Position numbers and translations under genes: made by a program
The notes under the pieces: model-generated
Told to the model about the DNA's origin: nothing
The model's database searches: none
The model's input: the letters and a program-made list of their open reading frames with translations, nothing else
NCBI RefSeq assembly: GCF_019459225.1
Contig: NZ_JAIAZY010000022.1
Location: 1 to 64,000 of the forward strand
Reading direction: 5' to 3'
Length of the DNA: 64,000 nt
Origin: Bacillus sp. IITD106
Lineage (GTDB): Bacteria > Bacillota > Bacilli > Bacillales > Bacillaceae_C
Shown: positions 19,440 through 27,282 of the stretch, piece after piece
How the letters are laid out: each line of letters begins with the position of its first letter
How positions within the stretch are numbered: position 1 is the stretch's first letter

Positions 19440-20540
19440 TTATTCAGTTTCCTCCAACACATCAGCTATTCTCTTACTTGCAAATCCGTCCCCATATGGA
19501 TTACTTGCTTGACTCATTTTTTCGTATTCCTCTTTATCTTCCAGTAGTAATTTAAATGTCTGATAAATAACCTCTTCGTCCGTTCCTACTAGTTTCAGTG
19601 TGCCAGCAGCTATACCTTCAGGGCGCTCTGTTGTGTCACGCATAACCAAAACTGGTTTTCCTAGACTCGGAGCTTCCTCTTGGATTCCGCCACTATCCGT
19701 TAAGATTAAATACGACCTTGAAAGAAAATTGTGGAAATCCAAAACTTCCAACGGCTCAATAATTCTTATCCTGTCGCAATCTCCTAAAATTTCATTAGCT
19801 GCTTCTCTCACAATAGGATTCATGTGAATTGGATAAATTGCCTTGATATCTGGATGTTCGTCGACTATCCTTTTTATGGCTTTAAACATATTTCTCATTG
19901 GTTGCCCAAGATTTTCTCTTCTATGAGCAGTGATCATAATCAACCTGCTGCCTGCGGCCCAATCTAGTTGTTCATGAAAATAACCGTCCCTAACAGTTGT
20001 TTGCAGCGCATCAATGGCGGTGTTGCCTGTCACATATAAGGTTGATGGATTTTTTCCTTCTTTCAAAAGATTTTCTTTTGAAATCTCAGTTGGGGCAAAG
20101 TTATATTTTGCTACAATCCCTACTGCTTGGCGATTAAATTCCTCAGGATATGGTGAATAAATATTATAGGTTCTTAACCCCGCTTCTACATGCCCCACGG
20201 GAATTTGCAAATAAAAACAAGCTAAAGCTGTTACAAACGTTGTAGAAGTATCACCGTGCACTAAAACTACATTGGGTTTTACCTCTTCCAAAACACTTTT
20301 CATCTTTTCAAGAATATTAACTGTCACATCAAATAATGTTTGTTTCGACTTCATAATCGACAAATCGTAATCTGGGACAACTTGAAATGCATTTAAGACC
20401 TGATCTAACATTTCCCTATGTTGTCCTGTAACACAAACGATTGTATCCAATTTTCCCCTTGTTTTTAATTCCTTCACCAAAGGGCACATCTTAATAGCTT
20501 CTGGACGCGTTCCAAATACAACCATTATCTTTTTTTTCAT
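19440..20540 (-). CDS. mnaA: UDP-N-acetylglucosamine 2-epimerase (non-hydrolysing), 366 aa
   Basis: It interconverts UDP-GlcNAc and UDP-ManNAc. The family pattern is complete: MVVFGTRPEAIKMCPLV, GQHREMLDQVL, LVHGDTSTTFVTALA, HVEAGLRTYNIYSPYPEEFNR (split across the usual catalytic His-Glu-Ala), ITAHRRENLG and TDSGGIQEEAPSLGKP. ATG at 20540 is preferred over an upstream TTG. It is a single gene at the left end of locus B, and UDP-ManNAc is also used for wall teichoic acid linkage units. A different epimerase type is at 36226. Confidence 0.95.
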   Translation of the reverse strand: MKKKIMVVFGTRPEAIKMCPLVKELKTRGKLDTIVCVTGQHREMLDQVLNAFQVVPDYDLSIMKSKQTLFDVTVNILEKMKSVLEEVKPNVVLVHGDTSTTFVTALACFYLQIPVGHVEAGLRTYNIYSPYPEEFNRQAVGIVAKYNFAPTEISKENLLKEGKNPSTLYVTGNTAIDALQTTVRDGYFHEQLDWAAGSRLIMITAHRRENLGQPMRNMFKAIKRIVDEHPDIKAIYPIHMNPIVREAANEILGDCDRIRIIEPLEVLDFHNFLSRSYLILTDSGGIQEEAPSLGKPVLVMRDTTERPEGIAAGTLKLVGTDEEVIYQTFKLLLEDKEEYEKMSQASNPYGDGFASKRIADVLEETE

Positions 20541-21045
20541 ATTATCTACCAACTTTTATATATTTTTAAAAACTATTAGATATCAAATTAATATTTTTGC
20601 ATAAAAAACCATTTCAATTTGTGTAAATTCAAGAAATTAACATTATACCAGATTCCTTTAATGGTAACTTTACCTTATATAACTTTTTATTTCAATTTTT
20701 AAATTGGGATTATTCCTTCTCTATTATTTCGTTTTAAAGAACAATCGTATTAAATATAATGACTCCTTTGGTTAATATATAAATCCTTTTATAATTTTAT
20801 CTAGATAATGATTGGTTATTGGATTTGCAGCTGAAGAATATACTGTTAATCATAACTCTTCATACTCAAACTAAGGATACTTCTTAAAAAAGTGGTATTA
20901 TTAATATATTTTAACACTTTCGCAATTCCCAATAATATAGTATGATATTTACTTGTAGAACAATGCCGTTTAATGTTATCATTGACTTTTTATAATTTGA
21001 TTTGCACATTTTGCTGAAACAATTTTTTAAAAGTGAGGTACGGGT
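20541..21045. other. 505-bp AT-rich divergent intergenic region
   Basis: It separates mnaA (minus) from the LCP gene (plus), so it should hold both promoters. A plus-strand TTGACT lies near 20983 with TATAAT only a few bases on, too close to act together, and a TATGAT lies near 20940. I see no convincing promoter pair, hairpin or reading frame. Confidence 0.4.
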
Positions 21046-22041
21046 ATGGATCAATCAAGAACAGCAAAAAGGAAAAAAAGAAAAGGATTAAAAATATTTC
21101 TTATTACACTGCTTATAATTATTTTAGGTGCCCCAATTGGCTATGGCATTTACCTAATGAATACGATAAAAACAGCAGCTGACAATTCCTTTGTAGAGGT
21201 AGAACGAGAAAAATCACCCTATCGTGAAGAAGAAGTAAAACTAGGGAAGGATCCTGTATCCATTTTACTGGTTGGGGTTGAGGATTACTTAGGAGATAGC
21301 GGGCGCTCTGATGCATTAATGTTAATCACCCTTAATCCGGAAACAAAAGAAATTGCTCTATTAAGTATTCCGAGAGACACGAGAACGTATATTGAAGTTG
21401 AGGGAAAAAAAGATAAAATAAACCACGCCTATGCATTTGGAGGTTTAAAAGCTTCCATAGAAACAGTTGAATCATTATTTGAAATTCCCGTTGACTATTA
21501 TGTTGAAACCAATATTAAAGGATTTCAAGATGTAATAAACGAACTAGGCGGTATTACAGTAGATATTCCGTTTGATTTTAAACAAGTTGGATTAGACAAT
21601 AAAATGATTTACTTTAAGGAAGGAAAAATGGATTTAAATGGACGTGAAGCTTTAGCCTTTGTTCAAATGAGGAAGGAAGATCCTCGTGGTGATTTCGGCC
21701 GTCAAGACCGACAGCAAATCGCCCTCAAAGCGATAGCGGATAAGGCACTATCCGTTACTTCATTGTCCAGAGCTGACGATGTTATTAAAGCAGCTGGTGC
21801 ACATACTAGAACAAATATTCCTTTAAAAGAATTAATGGGTATGAGAAACTTCTATAATGAAATTAGAAATCAGGAATTTACTAAACTAGAACTTAAAGGT
21901 GAGGACACTTATATCGATAGGATATATTACTACGAGCCTGACCAAGATTCACTTGAGGAAGTTACTGCTGAATTAAAAAGGATTTTAGAAATTAATGGAG
22001 ATACAAATAACTCAGAAAATACTGTTGAAGATACTGAATAA
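21046..22041 (+). CDS. LytR-CpsA-Psr (LCP) family polymer ligase, TagU-like, 331 aa
   Basis: A basic N-terminal tail, a membrane helix at about 14-36, then the LCP domain with ILLVGVEDYLGDSGRSDAL, LLSIPRDTRTYI, KINHAYAFGG and QMRKEDPRGDFGRQDRQQ. A short acidic tail ends the protein. It should transfer a lipid-linked polymer to peptidoglycan. It lies beside locus B but on the opposite strand, and is related to the LCP protein at 2097-3026 (shared KINHAYAFGG and DPRGDFGRQ), so the two loci each have a ligase. GAGGT precedes ATG. Confidence 0.92.
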   Translation: MDQSRTAKRKKRKGLKIFLITLLIIILGAPIGYGIYLMNTIKTAADNSFVEVEREKSPYREEEVKLGKDPVSILLVGVEDYLGDSGRSDALMLITLNPETKEIALLSIPRDTRTYIEVEGKKDKINHAYAFGGLKASIETVESLFEIPVDYYVETNIKGFQDVINELGGITVDIPFDFKQVGLDNKMIYFKEGKMDLNGREALAFVQMRKEDPRGDFGRQDRQQIALKAIADKALSVTSLSRADDVIKAAGAHTRTNIPLKELMGMRNFYNEIRNQEFTKLELKGEDTYIDRIYYYEPDQDSLEEVTAELKRILEINGDTNNSENTVEDTE

Positions 22042-22052
22042 AGTATGGAAAA

Positions 22053-22090
22053 GCGCGAAGAGATTATTTTCTCCTCGCGCTTTTTTATTT
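22053..22090 (+). terminator. Terminator of the LCP gene
   Basis: GCGCGA at 22053-22058 pairs with TCGCGC at 22075-22080, followed directly by a run of T. It also lies at the end of the convergent glucosaminidase gene. Confidence 0.85.
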
Positions 22091-22154
22091 TTTTATTACG
22101 TTTACTTCATATTCGTTTACCAAAGGTTGTTAACGATCCATTATTTCTATAAAC

Positions 22155-25100
22155 TTATTTATAAACAGGAATATCAAAAACCTCTTGCTTATACTCCAAT
22201 TTATTATACATTTCGTAAATCTTGGCAGTTTGTTTTTCAGCCCAAGCTATGTCTGTGGCATATTGGTGACGGTCATATGTTTGATTGGCTGGATCCCAAC
22301 GCATTTTGTACAAAGTATTCTGCCCCGCGTTTATATATTTGTCGCTAACAAATGCAGCTCCACCGATAATGGCTGCATCCGGGCTAAACCACTTCTCATC
22401 ATATGCTTTTTGAGCACCACATAAATCCGGGCAACTATCAAAGGCATTTACTCCATACATATTATAAACCTTATAGTCTGGTTTTTCTTTAGCTGGATCT
22501 ACAATTCTAACTACACCATTTGTAACTTTTATTGGAATTCCACTTGCCAAATTTGATTTCCCATTTCCTGTCTCAAGAAGTGAATGCGATATTAAATAGA
22601 TCTCGCTAATATTATTCTGTTTTGCTGCCTGTAAAAATACAGACGCCTTATTTGTTAAAGTTCCAGCATTTGATAGGAACTTTTGATTCGCCTCATTGAC
22701 ATCAATGTTTGCTGGTGCTGATAAATCTAGAAATTGGTACTTTTTAATTGGATCACTTATATAATTTATAGGATTTAAGTAGAGCATCGTTCTCTCACTT
22801 GATGCATTAACCCACGTGTTATTAACTTCTGTATAAACGGGATTTCCCTTCTGATCCGTAGAATACTTTTGTATTCTATAAAAATTTATTCTCGCCCAGC
22901 CATTCGGCAAAATCTCGTGTACTTGCAAAATTTTATCATTTGGTCTTACTTGCCCAACAATGTGATGACTTGTACTAGGTCCTGTTCTGACATTCCATGC
23001 TCCAGTTCCAATAACTGTCCATTCATCTTTACCATTTACTGTTGTTTTCTTCAATGCATCGGCGGTAATATAGGCTTGAGTATCTATATTGTAGTATGCA
23101 TACCAATCCTGTGGAGGCGTACCATTGATGTTCATTTGCATTCTAAGAGCATCTGCCAAAGCATATGGATAGTTAGTTGTTTTAATAACAGTTGAATTCG
23201 TTGCTTTTCTTTCGACAAATGCTAAACGGCCGCCTATATCAATCACGATAAAATGGGGTCCATTGGTTCCGAAAGTCTCAAAATTTTGTCCCGCTGCAAT
23301 ATATCCAAGTACTAGACTGCTTTTACTAGCACCACTGAAAATAGGAATAGCACTGCTTCCTTTCAATCCCGTTTGATGTACTTTAAGACCGGGATTTGGA
23401 TTATTTAATGTTGCTGTTTTATTAGGAGCAACATCCTGTATAAGCACATAACCCATCGTCCCTGCAAAATTAACCATGGCCCACGAATCATTTACAACTC
23501 TTGTAATCTTATAAACTTCATTACTACCATTTAAATTTCCAAGCGCTTTTTTCGCACTCGTATCCGCATAAATAATTGTCTGGGCATTTTCAGTAATTAT
23601 ATACTGGTCATTTGATTCAAAATATTTTCTTTTAACATATCCTAATTGTCCACCAACATCAATTACTATAAACTCCGGACCGTTTGTGCCATATGTTTTA
23701 AAGGGCTGACCACTTGCTAGATACCCCAATACTTCACTTCTCGTACTTGAAGACGAATAAATAGGCAATGGTTTGCTATTCTTAAGACCTGTTTTATATA
23801 CAATTAATCCTGGATTTGGATTTTTAAGTGTTGCTCTACTTTTTATGGACACATCCTGGATTCTAACATAGCCAGGTGAACCCGCAAAGTGAATAACAGC
23901 CCACGTATCATTTATAACTTGTGCAATACGATATTCCTTATTTATTCCATTTAGATTCCCAACAGATTTCGTACCTGTTGTGTCCGAATATAAAATAGTT
24001 TGTGCTTTTTCTGTTTTAATAAATTGATCTCCTGGTTGGAAATATACACGTTTGACAAATCCCAAACGTCCCCCTACATCGACTACAATAAATTCAGGAC
24101 CATTTGTGCCATATGTTTTAAAAGACTGGCCACTTGCTATAGTACCTATAACCTGACTTGATGAATTAGCTGAAGAATAGATTGGTAAAGTACTAGCACT
24201 TTTAAGCCCTGTTTTGTAAACAATGAGCCCCGGATTAGGATTCTTTAGCGTTCCGTTTCTTTTCGGTAAGACATCGGTAACTCTTACATAACCTGGCGAG
24301 CCAGCATAGTGAATCACCATCCATGTATTATCGATAAATTGTGCAATTTGATACTCTTCATTGATTCCATTTAAATTTCCAATCGTTCTTTTTCCACTTG
24401 TATCAGCATATACAGGTGTTTGTTCTTTGGTTGTTTTAAAAAACTGATCCGCCTCTTGAAAATAAATTCTTTCCACAAATCCTAGTCTTCCACCAATATC
24501 AATAACTACAAATTCTGGTCCGTTCGTTCCAAATGTCTCAAAGGCCTGCCCACTTTCGATTGTACCAATTATTTCACCGTTGGAGTTGGCGGTAGCATAG
24601 ATTACTAGTGTAGTATCAGTACTTAATCCCTTTTTGTATACGGGTAATCCAGGATTGGGATTCTTAACCGTTGCATTCTTTTTAGGAACTACATCTTGAA
24701 TACGTACATACCCTTTTGTACCAGCAAAATGAACGGTTGCCCATCCATCATTTATCACAGAATCAATACGATAATCATTATTATTTCCTTTTAATGTCCC
24801 AATAACCTGAGTTCCATTTGTGTTTGCATATACATTTGTTTGATTATTTTCAGTTCTTATGTATTGATCATTACCTTGAAAATATTTTCTTTTTACAAAT
24901 CCTAGTCTTCCACCGACATCAATGACAATAAATTCCGGCCCGTTCGTTCCAAATGTTTCAAATTGTTGTCCAGCCTGAATGAAACCAAGCGTTTCTGAGC
25001 TTTCATTTGCACCTGAATAGATTATTAGATTACTAGAGCTAGTTAAACTTTTTTTATAGACAGTTAATCCCGGATTAGCATTATTGAAATTAGATCCGTC

Positions 25101-25769
25101 TGTAAAGGTTATATCCGCAATGCGAATGTAACCTGTTGTACCAGCATACTGAATGCTTATCCAATTTAAATCCATCCTCTTTAATACTTTATATTTGTTT
25201 TGACCACCATATAGTTTCCCGATAACCTTGCTACTACCAACTCCGGAATACACATTCACTTCGCGATTTTTGATTACAACGTATTCCTGAGAAGCGGCTT
25301 GTTCAGCAAAGGTCTGTATTTCATTTTCGTTTGATAGAGTGGATTCCTCTTCTGAGGGAGTATCCTCCTCATTAGTAAAATCATTGTTTTCAATTACAGA
25401 TGAGTCTATAGAGTCCGTATTTCCCTCGATATTTTCAGTAGATTCCTCGGTAGAATTATCTTCAGAAATCACTTCATCTACGTTCGTATCATCTTTATCC
25501 TCAATTTCCATTGAAGGATTTTGGCTTTCAATATCTTCGCCCAGCTGTTGATTATCGTCTTCAATCGGCCCTACATTAACCTCATCATTATTCACCGTTT
25601 CCAGTTGTTCATCAGAAATATTCTTATTTAAATTAGATATGACATCACTACTGATTGAGGATTGATCATTCCCAATTTGATTATCAATTAATGTGTTAGA
25701 AGCATTGGCAACTGGTATATTTAAAAATATGAGCAAAAATACTAGCAGAAAACTTATTCCTTTTTTCAA
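22155..25769 (-). CDS. Secreted wall hydrolase: SH3-like repeats plus glucosaminidase domain, 1204 aa
   Basis: A signal peptide (MKKGISFLLVFLLIF, cleaved after about VANA) precedes an acidic Ser/Glu/Asp-rich linker to about residue 150. Five tandem modules of about 140 residues follow (nucleotide period about 420). Each pairs an SH3-like half ending GYVRIQDV with a second half containing TNGPEFIVIDVGGRLGFV. A further SH3-like segment (WNVRTGPSTSHHIVG) leads to a C-terminal LytD-type N-acetylglucosaminidase (last 200 residues) with SHSLLETGNGKSNLASG, the Glu being the likely acid catalyst. TTG at 25769 fits the GAGGGTG site and gives the cleanest signal peptide. It lies 42 bases after wzx and is probably co-transcribed. 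Confidence 0.88.
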   Translation of the reverse strand: MKKGISFLLVFLLIFLNIPVANASNTLIDNQIGNDQSSISSDVISNLNKNISDEQLETVNNDEVNVGPIEDDNQQLGEDIESQNPSMEIEDKDDTNVDEVISEDNSTEESTENIEGNTDSIDSSVIENNDFTNEEDTPSEEESTLSNENEIQTFAEQAASQEYVVIKNREVNVYSGVGSSKVIGKLYGGQNKYKVLKRMDLNWISIQYAGTTGYIRIADITFTDGSNFNNANPGLTVYKKSLTSSSNLIIYSGANESSETLGFIQAGQQFETFGTNGPEFIVIDVGGRLGFVKRKYFQGNDQYIRTENNQTNVYANTNGTQVIGTLKGNNNDYRIDSVINDGWATVHFAGTKGYVRIQDVVPKKNATVKNPNPGLPVYKKGLSTDTTLVIYATANSNGEIIGTIESGQAFETFGTNGPEFVVIDIGGRLGFVERIYFQEADQFFKTTKEQTPVYADTSGKRTIGNLNGINEEYQIAQFIDNTWMVIHYAGSPGYVRVTDVLPKRNGTLKNPNPGLIVYKTGLKSASTLPIYSSANSSSQVIGTIASGQSFKTYGTNGPEFIVVDVGGRLGFVKRVYFQPGDQFIKTEKAQTILYSDTTGTKSVGNLNGINKEYRIAQVINDTWAVIHFAGSPGYVRIQDVSIKSRATLKNPNPGLIVYKTGLKNSKPLPIYSSSSTRSEVLGYLASGQPFKTYGTNGPEFIVIDVGGQLGYVKRKYFESNDQYIITENAQTIIYADTSAKKALGNLNGSNEVYKITRVVNDSWAMVNFAGTMGYVLIQDVAPNKTATLNNPNPGLKVHQTGLKGSSAIPIFSGASKSSLVLGYIAAGQNFETFGTNGPHFIVIDIGGRLAFVERKATNSTVIKTTNYPYALADALRMQMNINGTPPQDWYAYYNIDTQAYITADALKKTTVNGKDEWTVIGTGAWNVRTGPSTSHHIVGQVRPNDKILQVHEILPNGWARINFYRIQKYSTDQKGNPVYTEVNNTWVNASSERTMLYLNPINYISDPIKKYQFLDLSAPANIDVNEANQKFLSNAGTLTNKASVFLQAAKQNNISEIYLISHSLLETGNGKSNLASGIPIKVTNGVVRIVDPAKEKPDYKVYNMYGVNAFDSCPDLCGAQKAYDEKWFSPDAAIIGGAAFVSDKYINAGQNTLYKMRWDPANQTYDRHQYATDIAWAEKQTAKIYEMYNKLEYKQEVFDIPVYK

Positions 25770-25810
25770 AATTAACACCCTCTTTATGTCTAATATCTCT
25801 TTATCGTTTC

Positions 25811-27097
25811 CTAGCTATCTGAACTACACTTATCTAAAGTTTGTAATGAACTAATATATATAATGATAATAAAATATAAAATATAAAAACAAACTTCATG
25901 AATACTATAAAATACTATAAATGTTGAAAAGTTAAACTTACTACCAATCAGTAATATAATGGATGTCGTAAAAAGGCGCGACATTTGTAGAATAAATAAA
26001 AGTTTGACCCTATTAAGAACAAAAAAGGCTGGACTAAGTGGTGATACCACTAAACGCACACAAAGTGCAAAGGCCATTATTCTGGAAATCTCACCTGACA
26101 CCCTCCATTTATCACTGTATACCAAACCAAAAAGATCCGGGCCCCAGAAAAACAATATACAAAACGGAATAATCGAAATAATACTTAAAATTCCTGCTGC
26201 CTTTAAAATAAATTTCCTTAATTTTTCTCCCTTTTGGTACATCTCATTTAAACGTTGATAAAGTACTTGAGATACGGACACTGAAATAAAAGTTAAAGGG
26301 GCATTCACAATTCTTAAGGAAAGGCTGTAAAAACCTAGAGAAGTGGCACCGAAAAATTTAGAAATGAATAAATTAGGCAATTGGATTGACATAATATCGA
26401 AAAAACCACTTGGCATATTATAAAAGGGATATTCTTTATACTTTGCCAATTGCCTTTTCATGCTTTTAAACGTTATTTTTTCTTCACTTTGTAAGTTTTT
26501 TCTACCTCCTATACTAAAAACTAATGTTGCAAAAAATTGACCAAATATATAACCAAAAATTAACCCTTTACTACCCAATTTCAAAAGTCCAAAAAGTAAT
26601 TGTATTAAGTTAACACTACTTGCTTCGGTAATTCTTGCAGCTGCAATTACATTATAATTTTTAAATCTGTTATTCCAATAATTAAAGTTTTGGTATAACC
26701 CATAAACCAAAAGACTTAAGGGAACAAAATAAAGCCATAAAGAAAATGATTCATTTCCAACCATTCTTATTAAAGAATCATGAAAGACGACCATAATTAC
26801 AAATATTAATAGCGACATAAACAACAAATAAGCTACTGATCCAAAAAGCAGTGATCTTGAGTCATTATCTTTTTCAGGCAAAACAATCGCGATCTCGTAT
26901 CTTCCAGTAACAAATGTAATTAATATGGCGACAAATGTCGTAAATAACGTTAATACCCCATATTCTTCTGGGGTATACATTCTTGTCAAAATTGGGGATA
27001 AGGCTAATGATATTAACTGAGCAATCATTGTAGCGGACATAAGTTTCATTATATTATTAATCAACTTATTATCTGTTAGTTTTTTAAGAAAACCCAA
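25811..27097 (-). CDS. wzx: Second Wzx-type oligosaccharide flippase, 428 aa
   Basis: About 12-14 membrane helices with the signature SPILTRMYTPEEYG near the N-terminus and TGRYEIAIVLPEKD after it. Closely related in layout to the locus A flippase. It should export the locus B repeat unit. The start is ambiguous: TTG at 27097 is eight bases after GAGGTG and is preferred, whereas the GTG at 27106 abuts the site. It follows a terminator behind the amidase gene, so a promoter in 27107-27210 is expected, though I cannot point to one. Confidence 0.9.
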   Translation of the reverse strand: MGFLKKLTDNKLINNIMKLMSATMIAQLISLALSPILTRMYTPEEYGVLTLFTTFVAILITFVTGRYEIAIVLPEKDNDSRSLLFGSVAYLLFMSLLIFVIMVVFHDSLIRMVGNESFSLWLYFVPLSLLVYGLYQNFNYWNNRFKNYNVIAAARITEASSVNLIQLLFGLLKLGSKGLIFGYIFGQFFATLVFSIGGRKNLQSEEKITFKSMKRQLAKYKEYPFYNMPSGFFDIMSIQLPNLFISKFFGATSLGFYSLSLRIVNAPLTFISVSVSQVLYQRLNEMYQKGEKLRKFILKAAGILSIISIIPFCILFFWGPDLFGLVYSDKWRVSGEISRIMAFALCVRLVVSPLSPAFFVLNRVKLLFILQMSRLFTTSIILLIGSKFNFSTFIVFYSIHEVCFYILYFIIIIYISSLQTLDKCSSDS

Positions 27098-27210
27098 TAA
27101 GTTCACACCTCTATATCATGTAAATACAGCTAATATCATAACATAGGCTATTATATCATTTTTTGTCATATAGAAGTATAGAGATTTTATTATTTATAGT
27201 CATAATTGGA

Positions 27211-27256
27211 TAAAAAAATAATCCCTTCCAATAAATATACTTTTTTGGAAGGGATT
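27211..27256 (-). terminator. Terminator of the amidase gene
   Basis: AATCCCTTCC at 27220-27229 pairs with GGAAGGGATT at 27247-27256 (10 bp), followed on the minus strand by TATTTTTTTA. It lies 27 bases after the amidase stop. Confidence 0.85.
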
Positions 27257-27282
27257 ATTTAAGACCACGGCATGTGGTTTCT

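Noticed and set aside
22869-23195. Plus-strand frame inside the glucosaminidase gene
   Set aside because: Antisense shadow; the minus-strand frame has clear domain motifs.
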